Shown here: one piece after another, positions 32,240-40,816 of the stretch
Layout of the letters: each line of letters starts with the position of its first letter
How positions within the stretch are numbered: the first letter of the stretch is position 1
From: Holophagales bacterium
GTDB taxonomy: Bacteria > Acidobacteriota > Thermoanaerobaculia > Multivoradales > JAGPDF01
Length of the DNA stretch: 64,000 nucleotides
NCBI GenBank assembly: GCA_016699405.1
Contig: CP064972.1
Location: forward strand, 5,115,501-5,179,500
Reading direction: 5' to 3'
Translations under genes and position numbers: made by a program
Notes under the pieces: model-generated
What the model was told of the DNA's origin: nothing
What the model saw: the letters and a program-made list of their open reading frames with translations, nothing else
Database searches by the model: none

Positions 32240-33189
32240 CGCTCGCCCTCCCGAATAGGGGCAGCCTCGGCCTCCCGCCGCCGAGCACGCAGCAGCGACG
32301 CGGCGATCGCCAGGGCAAGAATGCCGGCCACGACGCCAAGGGAGACCGGAGACGGGATCTTGAAGAGGTCGACGATCGCCATCTTGGTGCCGACGAAGAC
32401 GAGGATCGCGGCGAGCCCGAGCTTGAGGTACTCGAACTTCGCCATCACGCCGGCGAGCAGAAAGTAGAGCGAGCGCAGACCGAGAATGGCGAAGACGTTC
32501 GAGGTGTAGACGATGAACGGGTCGGTCGTCACCGCGAAGATCGCCGGGATCGAGTCGACGGCGAAGATCAGGTCGGTCGTTTCGACGAGCGCGAGAACGA
32601 GAAAGAGCGGCGTGACCGCGAGCGCTCCGTTCTCGCGCACCACGAATCGCTGCCCGCGGTAGTCGCGAGTCACCGGGAGGAGCCGGCGTACCAGGCGAAC
32701 GACCGGGTTCTTCTCCGGTTCGAGCCCCTTGTCCGGCGTGAAGGCCATCTTGATTCCGGTGAGGATCAGGAAACCGCCGAAGACGTAGATCACCCAGTGG
32801 AAGCTCGCGATCAACGCCGCGCCGGCGGCGATGAACGCGGCGCGCATGACCAGGGCGCCGAGGATCCCCCAGAACAGGACCCGGTGCTGGTACTCCTGCG
32901 GCACCGCGAAGTAGCCGAAGATCAGCGCGAAGATGAAGATGTTGTCGACCGAGAGCGACTTCTCGATCAGGTAGCCGGTGAGGAACTCCATCCCCTTCTG
33001 GGGACCGAAGACGTACCAGATACCGGCGTTGAAGACGAGGGCGAGGGCGATCCAGACCGCGCTCCACACGCCCGCCTCCTTGAAGGAGACGACGTGGGCC
33101 TTGCGGTGAAAGACCCCGAGGTCCAGGGCCAACATGCCCAGGACGAAGACATTGAAGCCGATCCAGAGGGAAAGGGAGGCGGTTTCCAT
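32236..33189 (-). CDS. TerC/Alx-family membrane protein (probable Mn2+ exporter)
   Basis: This 317-residue TerC protein has about nine helices. Features are GMLALDLGVFHRKAHVVSFK, LTGYLIEKSLSVDNIFIFALI with the conserved Asp in the helix, and LALVETTDLIFAVDSIPAIFA with a second conserved Asp pair. TerC/Alx/YkoY members export manganese or serve metal homeostasis and metalation of exported proteins. A yybP-ykoY Mn2+ riboswitch in its 5' UTR strongly supports manganese export here. The Shine-Dalgarno CAGGAG lies 9 nt before the ATG. It is co-expressed with the M50 protease downstream. Confidence 0.9.
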   Translation of the reverse strand: METASLSLWIGFNVFVLGMLALDLGVFHRKAHVVSFKEAGVWSAVWIALALVFNAGIWYVFGPQKGMEFLTGYLIEKSLSVDNIFIFALIFGYFAVPQEYQHRVLFWGILGALVMRAAFIAAGAALIASFHWVIYVFGGFLILTGIKMAFTPDKGLEPEKNPVVRLVRRLLPVTRDYRGQRFVVRENGALAVTPLFLVLALVETTDLIFAVDSIPAIFAVTTDPFIVYTSNVFAILGLRSLYFLLAGVMAKFEYLKLGLAAILVFVGTKMAIVDLFKIPSPVSLGVVAGILALAIAASLLRARRREAEAAPIREGER

Positions 33190-33224
33190 CGCGTCGATCT
33201 CCTGTCCGGGGCACCCGACGAAAT

Positions 33225-33358
33225 GCCGAGACCCCGCGCACTTGCGTGTCGCGGTGGTCTCGCCGGGGTCGGACTCGACTCGGAGCGACCGGAGGCCTCG
33301 CCTCGTCTTGACGGTCGCCCCGCCCGGACCCTGAGCCCGGGCGGCTACTCCCCACCTC
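33225..33358 (-). promoter_or_regulatory. yybP-ykoY (Mn2+) riboswitch upstream of terC
   Basis: Read on the minus strand, the hallmark loop GGGGAGTAGC (33353-33344) follows a P1 arm GGTGG. An 8-bp stem CCGCCCGG/CCGGGCGG comes next, then the CCGTCAAGAC junction, and the second hallmark GGCGAGACC (33264-33256), whose following CACC closes P1. Downstream GGTCTCG (33233-33227) is complementary to the CGAGACC of the aptamer, giving a plausible alternative pairing as expression platform. A likely -10 (TAAGAT) lies at 33370-33365. The match to the class was made by eye. Confidence 0.85.
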
Positions 33359-33440
33359 AGTTCGATCTTACGTCAGATGTCCCGATTCGGATGACGGGTG
33401 TCCCCGCCTCCCGGAGCGGCCGGCCGGGCGGGGCGGCGAG

Positions 33441-35168
33441 TCAGCGCGGCTCCGACCCGGCGCTCCCCGGCTGTGCGGCCGGCAGGGTGAAGCGGGCGGT
33501 GGCGCCGCGATCGACGGCGCCTTCGATCCAGACCCTCCCGCCGTGACGTTCGACGATCCGGCGGACGATCGCGAGGCCGATCCCGGTGCCTTCGAATTCG
33601 TCGCTGCGGTGAAGCCGCTGGAAGGGTTGGAAGAGCGCCTTGGCGTAGCTCGACTCGAAGCCCGCCCCGTTGTCGGCGACGAAGTAGACCCGCTCGCCCT
33701 CCGTCACCTCGACGCCCACCTCGACGCGCGCCATGGCCCGCCCCGCGGTGAACTTCCAGGCATTGCCGAGGAGGTTCCGCAGCAGGACGGCGGCGAGGCT
33801 CGGATCGGCGTCGACGGGAAGCGGCTCGGCGAGGACGAACTCCACCTGCCGCTCCGGGTTCGCCGCCTTCAACTCGGTGGCGACCTCACGCGCCACCTGG
33901 GCGAGGTCGAGCGGCTCGCGATGCATGCTGGCTCGACCGAGGCGGGAGAAGCGCAGCAGGTCGTCGACCAACTGCCCCATGCGCTTGGCTCCACCGCGGA
34001 TCCGCGCCAGCAGCCCGCGCGTCTCCTCGTCGGCCGAGCCGCCGAGGCTCTCGACCAGGATCTGGCTGAATCCGTCGATGGCGCGCAGCGGCGCCCGCAG
34101 GTCGTGCGACACCGAGTAGCTGAAGGACTCGAGCTCCCGGTTGGCCGATTCGAGGGCGGCCGTACGCTCCTGGACCTTGACCTCGAGTGACGCGTTCAGC
34201 CGTTCGACCTGGAGCTCGGCCTCGCGGCGGGCCGCCTCGCGCCGGGCCATCTCCACGGCGAAGGAGAGGTCCATCGCCAGCTCGTCGAGTAGCGCGAGCT
34301 CGCTTTCGTCGAACACTTCGGCTTCGCTCGAATAGAGGCAGAGCGCTCCGACCGTCTCGCCGCCCACGGCGAGGGGCGTTGCCGCCCAGGCGAGGAAGCG
34401 CCGGCGCTCGGCCATCTCGCGCCAACGCTGCCCGCGCGGGTCCGTGCGCACGTCGTTGCACACCGAGCGCTCGCCGGTTTCGAGCGCGATGCCGGCGGGA
34501 CCCGGGCCTTCGTCCTCGACCGGCACCAGCCCGGCGTAGCGGCAGAAGAGCACCTTCTGCGATTCCGGCTCGACCAACCCGATCCAAGCGGCGCGAAACC
34601 CGCCCTCCTCGACGGCCACGCGCGCCGCCTCTTCGAGCAGCGCGTGCACGTCGCGAATCCGCACGATCGCCTTGTTGATCTCCGAATGCAGTCGATAGAC
34701 CCGGTTGAGCTGCTGGGCGCGACGCTCGGCGATCTGACGGCCGCGCATCGCGGCCCATTGAACGAGTGCCCGCTCGGCCGTCCGCGGCATTGCGGCGAAG
34801 CTCTCGGCCGACTTCACGACGTATTCGATCGCCCCGGCCTTCATCGCCTGGACGGCGATCTGCTCGTTGCCGAAGCTGGTCATCACCACGATCGGGAAGG
34901 GGCCGTCCGACGACGGCGAAGTGAGCACCTCGAACGCCTGGCCGTCGGGCAGGTTGAGGTCGACGAGCACGAGATCCGGAGGGGTCACGTCGACGCTCCG
35001 GCGCAGCTCCGCCAGGGTCCGCACGACGACGACTCCGGCGCCGCAACCGTGACGCTCGAAGGCGCGGCGGATCGCCTCGGCGTGGCCGGGGTCGTCCTCG
35101 GCGACCAGGAGCCGGGCGGTCGCGAGCTCCGGGAGGAGCTCGGTCGTCGTCTCAGTACGGACGTTCAT
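33441..35168 (-). CDS. Sensor kinase: receiver-GAF-HisKA-HATPase
   Basis: This 575-residue cytoplasmic protein starts with a receiver (acidic pair near E24/D25, phospho-acceptor D70 in LVLVDLNLPDG). A coiled helix follows, then a GAF domain (about 165-305, AWAATPLAVGGETVGALCLYSS). The HisKA has H355 in SVSHDLRAPLRAIDGFSQ, and the HATPase has NLLGNAWKFT, DNGAGF and GTGIGLAIVRR. A receiver at the N-terminus with a kinase behind it suggests it is an intermediate phosphorelay component. Its start overlaps the CheY-like gene by 17 nt, so all three signalling genes form one operon. The signal is unknown. Confidence 0.85.
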   Translation of the reverse strand: MNVRTETTTELLPELATARLLVAEDDPGHAEAIRRAFERHGCGAGVVVVRTLAELRRSVDVTPPDLVLVDLNLPDGQAFEVLTSPSSDGPFPIVVMTSFGNEQIAVQAMKAGAIEYVVKSAESFAAMPRTAERALVQWAAMRGRQIAERRAQQLNRVYRLHSEINKAIVRIRDVHALLEEAARVAVEEGGFRAAWIGLVEPESQKVLFCRYAGLVPVEDEGPGPAGIALETGERSVCNDVRTDPRGQRWREMAERRRFLAWAATPLAVGGETVGALCLYSSEAEVFDESELALLDELAMDLSFAVEMARREAARREAELQVERLNASLEVKVQERTAALESANRELESFSYSVSHDLRAPLRAIDGFSQILVESLGGSADEETRGLLARIRGGAKRMGQLVDDLLRFSRLGRASMHREPLDLAQVAREVATELKAANPERQVEFVLAEPLPVDADPSLAAVLLRNLLGNAWKFTAGRAMARVEVGVEVTEGERVYFVADNGAGFESSYAKALFQPFQRLHRSDEFEGTGIGLAIVRRIVERHGGRVWIEGAVDRGATARFTLPAAQPGSAGSEPR

Positions 35169-35592
35169 TCCAGGCGAGCCAGTAGTAACCCAGCGTGTCG
35201 AGCAGCTCGACGAACTGTGGAAAACCGATCGGCTTGACCAGATAGCTGTTGGCGTGCGCGTCGTAGGCCCGCACCATGTCGGACTCGGCGGTCGAGGTCG
35301 TCAAGACGATGACCGGGATCGACGTCAGATCCGGATCCGACTTGACGCGACGCAGGACCTCCAGACCGTCGACTTTCGGCAGGCGCAGGTCGAGGAGCAC
35401 GAGATCGGGTCTCGGCACTCGTTGCGGCGCCGCGTACGCACCCTCGCGATGGAGGAAGTCGAGTGCCGCCTGGCCGTCTTCGACATGGATGAGCTCGTTG
35501 GCGACTCGCGACCTCTCGAAATTCCTCCGCACGATCTCGGCGTGCGCCAGATCGTCTTCGACCAGCAGGATGACCACCGGCTTCCCCTTCAT
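35152..35592 (-). CDS. CheY-like single-domain response regulator (Rcp1 type)
   Basis: This 146-residue stand-alone receiver has EDD at 12-14, phospho-acceptor D68 in PDLVLLDLRLPKVDG, a switch residue in VIVLTTSTAESD, and the conserved lysine in YLVKPIGFPQFVELL. The inserted loop before the Asp and the C-terminal FVELL-type helix are typical of Rcp1-like regulators paired with PAS/GAF kinases. With no output domain, it most likely shuttles phosphate. It overlaps the upstream kinase by 4 nt (ATGA) and the downstream kinase by 17 nt. Confidence 0.88.
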   Translation of the reverse strand: MKGKPVVILLVEDDLAHAEIVRRNFERSRVANELIHVEDGQAALDFLHREGAYAAPQRVPRPDLVLLDLRLPKVDGLEVLRRVKSDPDLTSIPVIVLTTSTAESDMVRAYDAHANSYLVKPIGFPQFVELLDTLGYYWLAWNERPY

Positions 35593-38500
35593 GGTGATGC
35601 CCCCTCTCCCGCGACGACCACGGCCTTGGGCAACGTGAAGGAGACGGTCGTGCCGTGCCCGACCCCGCCCGACTCCAGCCAGATCTCACCGCCGTAGAGC
35701 TCGACGACGCGCTTGACGAGAGCCAACCCGAGTCCGGTCCCCTCGGTGCCGGGATCGAGCTTCTCGAACAGGCCGAAGACCCGGCCATGGAAGCGCGGGT
35801 CGATGCCGATGCCGTTGTCGCGGACGGCGAAGACCGCGTGGCGACCCTCGCCGCGCACTTCGATCGACACGCGCGGCGCCGGCTGGTCGCCCATGTATTT
35901 GATCGCGTTCTCGAGCAGATTCTGCCAGATCTGCGCCAGGCGCAGTCGATCGCCACGCAGCAGCAGGTCGCGCCCGTTGCGCTCGACCTTCACGCCCTGG
36001 CGGACGATGCGGCCGGCCACCGCTTCGCAGGCCTCGGTGACGAGCTCGCCGAGATGGACCTCGACCGGCGGTCGCACGACACGTCCGACACGCGAGAGCT
36101 CGAGCAGGTCCTCGAGCAACCGCCCCATCTTGTCCGTCGCCGCGCGGAGGAAGAAGCGGTCCTTCTCGATGCGTGCCCTATCCCCGGCCGCGAGGTCCTC
36201 CTCGAGATAGCCGAGGAAGGTCTTGACCGTGACCAGCGGGCTCTTCAGGTCGTGCGACACGAGGTAGGTGAAGCGCTCGAGCTCGGCGTTCTTGGCGCGC
36301 AGCTCCTCTTCCTGGTTCTTGCGCACGGTGATGTCCTCGAAGACCGTGGCGAACCTGCCGGGCCGCGGCGAGACGACCGAGATGTTGAAGTGGCGCTTCA
36401 GCGGCTCGAAGTAGGTCTCGAACGAGATCGACTCGCCGGTGCGACTGACTCGCTCGTACTCGGCGAGGTAGGGGGGCGCGCTCCCGGGGTACACGGCGCT
36501 GGCGAGCCTCCCCCGCGCCTTCTCGCCGGCCATCCCCGTGTGCCGCTCCCAGGCCGGGTTGATGTCGAGGATCCGGTAGTCGACGGCGGTTCCGCTGCCG
36601 TCGCGGACGATCTCGTGGATCGCCACGCCCTCGGCCATGCTCTCGAAGAGCGCCCGGTACTTCGTCTCGCTCTCGCGCAGCGCCTCCTCGGCCCGGCGTC
36701 GCTCGCTGACGTCGCGAATCACCGCCCACATGCCGAGCGGCTCGCCGCGCTCGCCGCGGCTGAGGATGGTGCGCAACTGGATGGCGACCGTCGTCCCGTC
36801 CTTGCGCCGGTACTCCTTCTCGTAGAGATCGGAGTAGCCGCGCGGCAGGATCTGCTCGTCGACGATCCGCTGCTCGAGCCCGTGCCAGCGCTCGGGCGTC
36901 AGGTCGACGTAGGAGAGATCCGCGACCTCGCCCGCTTGGTAACCGACCAGGTCGAGGAAGGCCTCGTTCCACTCGACGATCCGCCCGGTCATGTCGACCC
37001 GCACGTAGGCGTCCATCATCCGTTCGTGCAGCTCGCGGTAGCGCTCCTCGCTCGCCCCGAGTGCGGCGAACTGGTCGGCGAGCCGCTCTTCGGCCTCGCG
37101 CACCGCGGTGACGTCGGTGACCGTCCCGACCCAGCGGATCGGCGATCCGTCGCTGCGACGGGCGATCGCTCCTCGTGCCGCCCAGTAGCGGACGCTGCCG
37201 TCGCGCCGCAGCACGCGGTAGTCGATCCGGTAGGGAGCCCGCTGCTCGAGATGCGCGGCAATCGCCGCGGCGACGCGTTCGCGGTCTTCCGGATGGACGA
37301 CCGCCTTCCATGCCGAGAGCGTCCGCGGAAACTCCCCGGAACCGTAGCCCAGCATCTCGTCGATCCGGCCGTGCCAGTCGACGCGCTCGGCGAGATCCCA
37401 TTCGTAGACGATGTCGTTCGACGTCTCCGCGGCGATGCGGAAGCGCTCCTTCTCCGCCTCGAGCGCCTCCTCCATCCGCTTGCGTTCCGTGATGTCGGTC
37501 GACATCCCGCCGATGGCGTAGATCCGCCCGCGTGCATCGAAGATCGGGTACTTGACGCTCACGTAGACGTGACGGCCGTCCGCCTCGACGTTCTCCTCCT
37601 CGACGACCCGGGCGGCGCCGGCTCGGATCACCTCCAGGTCATTGGCACGATGGCTCTCGGCGAGCGCCTGCGGCATGAGCTCCTGACGCGTCGCGCCTAC
37701 CATCCGCTCCCGATCGCTCGCGAAGAGCGCCGCCAGGTGTCGGTTGACCAGCAGGAAACGGCCCTCGAGGTCGGTGACGTAGATCAGCATCGGCCCGTTG
37801 TCGACGATGTCCTGGAGCAGCTGCCGGTTCTCGGCGAGCGCCTGCTCGGCCCGCCGCCGCTCGGTGACGTCGACGAGCGCGGCGAGCGTCTCCTCGCCGA
37901 TCACCGTGCTCGAGAAGCTCACCTGCCGCACGCTTCCGTCGCGGCAGGTCACCTCGAGCTCGAGCGGTCCGAGGTCCCGTCCGGCCTGCCGCGCCGCCTC
38001 GGACTCGACACGCCAACGCCCGCGCACCTGGTCGCGATCGCCCTCGTCGGGATAGGCCGCCTTCCACCAGGCGTCGAGCGTCGGCACCTCCTCGACGGTG
38101 TAACCGAAAAGCTCGAGGAAGCGATCGTTGCGCACCGACAGCCGCCCGTCGGCCTGGACCAGCACCATCGGCACCGGTGCCCGTTGGATCAGCCGGTGAA
38201 AACGCTCGGCGCTGACTCGCGCGGCCTCCGCCACCTCGGCTCGGGAGCGATAGAACCGGCTCCGCTGGTGACGCCAGATCGCACCGACCGAAGCCCCGGC
38301 GGCGAGCGCCACGGCGATCCCCGCGCCGAGGAGCCAGCCCAGCCTCTCGCGCACCGGTGCCAGCGCTTCGCCGCGGTCGATCCTCGCCACGAGTGCCCAG
38401 GGCGTCCCAGCAACTTGGCGGAGCGCGGCGATGACCGGAACCCCGCGGTAGTCGATACCATCGACGATCCCGGTCTCTCCGCAGGCCGCTCGGGCCGCGG

Positions 38501-39305
38501 GAAGGTCCGGCGCCGCGACCGATCTCCGCAGGGCCAGCGCGGTTCCCTTCTGAAAGCGAAGCTCGTTGAGGAAGACCACTTCCTCGCCCTCGCGACGAAC
38601 GAGGAGCGTTTCGGCAGACCGACTCGACGTCGGCCAGCGCTCGAGGAGGGGAAAGAGGTAGGACTCGGGATCGATTTGTAGGGCGACGACGGCGAGTGCA
38701 CCGCCGGATCCGTCCGGCGAACGCACCGGTGCGAGGACCTCGAGGTGCACGCGGCCGTCCGCATCGCCGCGGTAGAAGTCGATGAACACGGCCTTCGAGG
38801 ACCGCAAGGCCGCCGGAAGCTGCTCGTGGACCTCCGCGGCAAGCGGCTCCTCGCCCGCCGGAACTGAAACGAGCACCCTCCCGACAGGGTCGACGAGCGA
38901 AGCGCGCTCGTACTCGAAAACCGTGCGGAGCCGCTCGAGCCAGGCCCGCAGCGCCGCGGCGGCCGCGCCATCGGCGGGCTGGGTGACGACGCTCTCGGTC
39001 AACGAGGCGAACGCCGCATTGCCGGCGACCAGGTCGGCGTCGCCAAGTCGTTCCCAGCAATAGCGCTCAAGCTCGGCGACCTTGAGGTCGGCAACCGACG
39101 AGAGCTGGGCCTCGACGGCAGCCCGGAACTGCGATTCGTAGGAGCGGAAGTAGGACCAACCTGCCGCCAGGAGTCCGAGAGCGAAGAGACAGAAGACGGC
39201 GAGCAGTGGCCAGGGCCCCGGGTCGGCACGGTCTGGCCCGGCACCGGGCACTTCCGGCGCCGTGCGGACTGTCGATCCGTTCACCCCGACTTCGTCGCCC
39301 GCCAT
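35589..39305 (-). CDS. Multi-PAS transmembrane sensor histidine kinase
   Basis: This 1238-residue kinase has TM1 (WPLLAVFCLFALGLLAAG), an extracytoplasmic Cache-like sensor of about 270 residues, TM2 near residue 320, then about five PAS domains. Starting phrases are RLIQRAPVPMVLVQADGR, IVDNGPMLIYVTDLEGR, AAETSNDIVYEWDLAER, HERMMDAYVRVDMTGR and LFESMAEGVAIHEI. The HisKA has H1018 in LVSHDLKSPLVTVKTF. The HATPase has NLLENAIKYM, DNGIGID and GTGLGLALVKR. It probably phosphorylates the next-encoded CheY-like protein. The ATG at 39305 was chosen because the frame upstream is not conserved-looking. The extracellular ligand is unknown. Confidence 0.88.
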   Translation of the reverse strand: MAGDEVGVNGSTVRTAPEVPGAGPDRADPGPWPLLAVFCLFALGLLAAGWSYFRSYESQFRAAVEAQLSSVADLKVAELERYCWERLGDADLVAGNAAFASLTESVVTQPADGAAAAALRAWLERLRTVFEYERASLVDPVGRVLVSVPAGEEPLAAEVHEQLPAALRSSKAVFIDFYRGDADGRVHLEVLAPVRSPDGSGGALAVVALQIDPESYLFPLLERWPTSSRSAETLLVRREGEEVVFLNELRFQKGTALALRRSVAAPDLPAARAACGETGIVDGIDYRGVPVIAALRQVAGTPWALVARIDRGEALAPVRERLGWLLGAGIAVALAAGASVGAIWRHQRSRFYRSRAEVAEAARVSAERFHRLIQRAPVPMVLVQADGRLSVRNDRFLELFGYTVEEVPTLDAWWKAAYPDEGDRDQVRGRWRVESEAARQAGRDLGPLELEVTCRDGSVRQVSFSSTVIGEETLAALVDVTERRRAEQALAENRQLLQDIVDNGPMLIYVTDLEGRFLLVNRHLAALFASDRERMVGATRQELMPQALAESHRANDLEVIRAGAARVVEEENVEADGRHVYVSVKYPIFDARGRIYAIGGMSTDITERKRMEEALEAEKERFRIAAETSNDIVYEWDLAERVDWHGRIDEMLGYGSGEFPRTLSAWKAVVHPEDRERVAAAIAAHLEQRAPYRIDYRVLRRDGSVRYWAARGAIARRSDGSPIRWVGTVTDVTAVREAEERLADQFAALGASEERYRELHERMMDAYVRVDMTGRIVEWNEAFLDLVGYQAGEVADLSYVDLTPERWHGLEQRIVDEQILPRGYSDLYEKEYRRKDGTTVAIQLRTILSRGERGEPLGMWAVIRDVSERRRAEEALRESETKYRALFESMAEGVAIHEIVRDGSGTAVDYRILDINPAWERHTGMAGEKARGRLASAVYPGSAPPYLAEYERVSRTGESISFETYFEPLKRHFNISVVSPRPGRFATVFEDITVRKNQEEELRAKNAELERFTYLVSHDLKSPLVTVKTFLGYLEEDLAAGDRARIEKDRFFLRAATDKMGRLLEDLLELSRVGRVVRPPVEVHLGELVTEACEAVAGRIVRQGVKVERNGRDLLLRGDRLRLAQIWQNLLENAIKYMGDQPAPRVSIEVRGEGRHAVFAVRDNGIGIDPRFHGRVFGLFEKLDPGTEGTGLGLALVKRVVELYGGEIWLESGGVGHGTTVSFTLPKAVVVAGEGASP

Positions 39306-39489
39306 CGCGGAGACCTCTCGGCCTCGTTCGAGGCTGCCGGCAGCGCGAGCCGCGCACGAGGATGGCCCACCGCTTTCCCCCCGGTCCTCGACGGATCCAA
39401 CTACCGGTTGAGTGTACACCCGTGGTCATCCGCCGCCGCGGCGCTTCGCCGTCGTGATCTCGCCGCGATCCCGGCGCCCGCTCTCCAGT

Positions 39490-39513
39490 CTCCTGACACC
39501 ACGCTGTCAGGAG
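39490..39513. promoter_or_regulatory. Palindromic operator upstream of dinB-type gene
   Basis: This is a perfect inverted repeat with 9-bp arms: CTCCTGACA (39490-39498), 6 nt, TGTCAGGAG (39505-39513). It lies 67 nt before the DinB ATG. DinB genes beside a YafY/WYL regulator often have a TGACA-n-TGTCA operator, so the neighbouring WYL protein is the likely binder. The CTGACAC/CTGTCAG units are also 11 nt apart, but the symmetry favours a dimeric repressor over PhoB. Confidence 0.6.
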
Positions 39514-39580
39514 TGGCGTGCGAGAGTCCGCCCCACGTTGGCCGTGACGACGCGGCAACGCCTTCCCGAGGAGTCCGACG

Positions 39581-40048
39581 ATGAACGTTCAGCACGCCCT
39601 CTCCGAGCTCGACGCCACCGAGCGCTTCTTCAACCGCACCACCGAGTGCCTCGACGAGGCCGATGCCGGGTTCGCCCCGGTCGACGGGATGATGACCGTC
39701 GCCCAGCAGGTCGCCCATGTCGCCAGTACCGTCGAATGGTTCGTCGACGGAGTCTTTCGCGGCCACGGCTTCGACATGGACTTCGAGGCCGGGGCAGCCA
39801 AGGTCAATGCGGTCGCCTCGCTCGCCGCGGCGCGCGCCTGGCTCACCCGCGGCTTCGCCGCAGCGCGCGACGCGGTGGCTTCCATGAGCGATGCCGAGCT
39901 CGCGGCGCCGTTGCCCGAGAACCCGATCCTGCACGGTCCGCTCTACGCGACGGTGGAGGCGATCATCGACCACACCGGCCATCATCGCGGCGCGCTGTCC
40001 GTCTACGCCCGGCTGCTCGGCAAGGTGCCGGCGATGCCCTACATGTGA
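39581..40048 (+). CDS. DinB-family putative metalloenzyme
   Basis: This 155-residue four-helix-bundle protein has the His triad of the DinB/YfiT superfamily: the first His in QQVAHVASTVEWF, and the others in IDHTGHHRGALSVYARLLG. Family members include metal-dependent thiol transferases and many uncharacterised proteins; the substrate is unknown. A strong Shine-Dalgarno (GAGGAG) precedes the ATG. It converges with and overlaps the WYL regulator gene by 10 nt. A palindromic operator upstream suggests control by that regulator. Confidence 0.85.
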   Translation: MNVQHALSELDATERFFNRTTECLDEADAGFAPVDGMMTVAQQVAHVASTVEWFVDGVFRGHGFDMDFEAGAAKVNAVASLAAARAWLTRGFAAARDAVASMSDAELAAPLPENPILHGPLYATVEAIIDHTGHHRGALSVYARLLGKVPAMPYM

Positions 40049-40737
40049 GGAGCGGGCGGCTCCGCCTCGAGCCGGCGCACGTACTCCTCGAGCGTGCGGC
40101 CCGGCTCGGCGGCGAAGGTGTCGGGCGTCATCTCGAGCGCGGCGATCCGGTCGACCCGGAAGTTGCGGAAGTCCTCGCGCAGCTCGCACCAGGCGGCGAG
40201 GGTCCAGACCGGCCCGTAGAAGGCGAGCGCGAGCGGGCGCACCACCCGCTCGGTCGCCTGCCCGTTCGCATCGCGATAGGCGAGGCGAAGCTTGTGCGAC
40301 TCGCGCAGCGCCCGCCGCACGAGGATCAGCTCGCGGTCGGGGCGGGGAACGGCGCGCCACCCCTCCGGGGCGAAGAGCAAGGTCGACTGGACGAGGTCGT
40401 GGCGGTCTCCGGGTAGCGCCCCTTCGAGCTTGGCGAGCGCCGTGCGGCCGGCCGCGGCGAGCTCCCGATCCGCCCAGCTCGCGACGATGCGCCCGCCGAG
40501 CACCAGCGCCTCGACCTCTTCCCGGGTGAACATCAGCGGCGGCAGCTCGAAGTGGCGCAGGCGGTAGCCCACCCCGGCCGCCGCTTCGATCGGCACCCCC
40601 GAGGCACAGAGATCGGCCACGTCACGGTAGACGGTCCGCTCGGCCACCTCGAGGCGTGCGGCGAGCTCGCGCGCCGTGACCACTCGGCCGCGGCGCAGGA
40701 TCTGCACGAGCTGGAAGAGTCGATCGGCCCGGCGCAT
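40039..40737 (-). CDS. YafY-type transcriptional regulator (HTH_11 + WYL)
   Basis: This 232-residue protein has an N-terminal winged helix (RLFQLVQILRRGRVVTARELA, then VAERTVYRDVADLCASG). A C-terminal WYL domain follows, with a basic pocket (RALRESHKLRLAYRDANG; PLALAFYGPVWTLAAWCEL). WYL domains bind ligands such as nucleic acids or small molecules and modulate DNA binding. It is encoded tail-to-tail with the DinB protein, a common pairing, and probably represses it through the palindrome at 39490-39513. Its -10 TAGACT (40752-40747) ends 9 nt before the ATG. Confidence 0.88.
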   Translation of the reverse strand: MRRADRLFQLVQILRRGRVVTARELAARLEVAERTVYRDVADLCASGVPIEAAAGVGYRLRHFELPPLMFTREEVEALVLGGRIVASWADRELAAAGRTALAKLEGALPGDRHDLVQSTLLFAPEGWRAVPRPDRELILVRRALRESHKLRLAYRDANGQATERVVRPLALAFYGPVWTLAAWCELREDFRNFRVDRIAALEMTPDTFAAEPGRTLEEYVRRLEAEPPAPHM

Positions 40738-40746
40738 GGCCGAGAG

Positions 40747-40752
40747 AGTCTA
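40747..40752 (-). promoter_or_regulatory. -10 of the WYL regulator gene (TAGACT)
   Basis: TAGACT ends 9 nt before the ATG, and no Shine-Dalgarno sequence is visible. This indicates a leaderless or very short leader. Confidence 0.45.
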
Positions 40753-40800
40753 GTCGGCCCGCCGTCCGGCGGGTGAGGAGACCGCCGCGGCGGCGTGCGC

Positions 40801-40806
40801 TAGAGT
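40801..40806 (+). promoter_or_regulatory. -10 of the UMF1 transporter gene (TAGAGT)
   Basis: TAGAGT ends 10 nt before ATG 40817 with no Shine-Dalgarno sequence between. The same hexamer at the same distance precedes uvrA. Confidence 0.5.
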
Positions 40807-40816
40807 CCGCGGGGTC

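Noticed and set aside
35215..35225. A further TGTGGAAAA sequence, as possible third copy of the phoB/phoR element block
   Set aside because: It lies inside the CheY-like coding frame and none of the other blocks accompany it.
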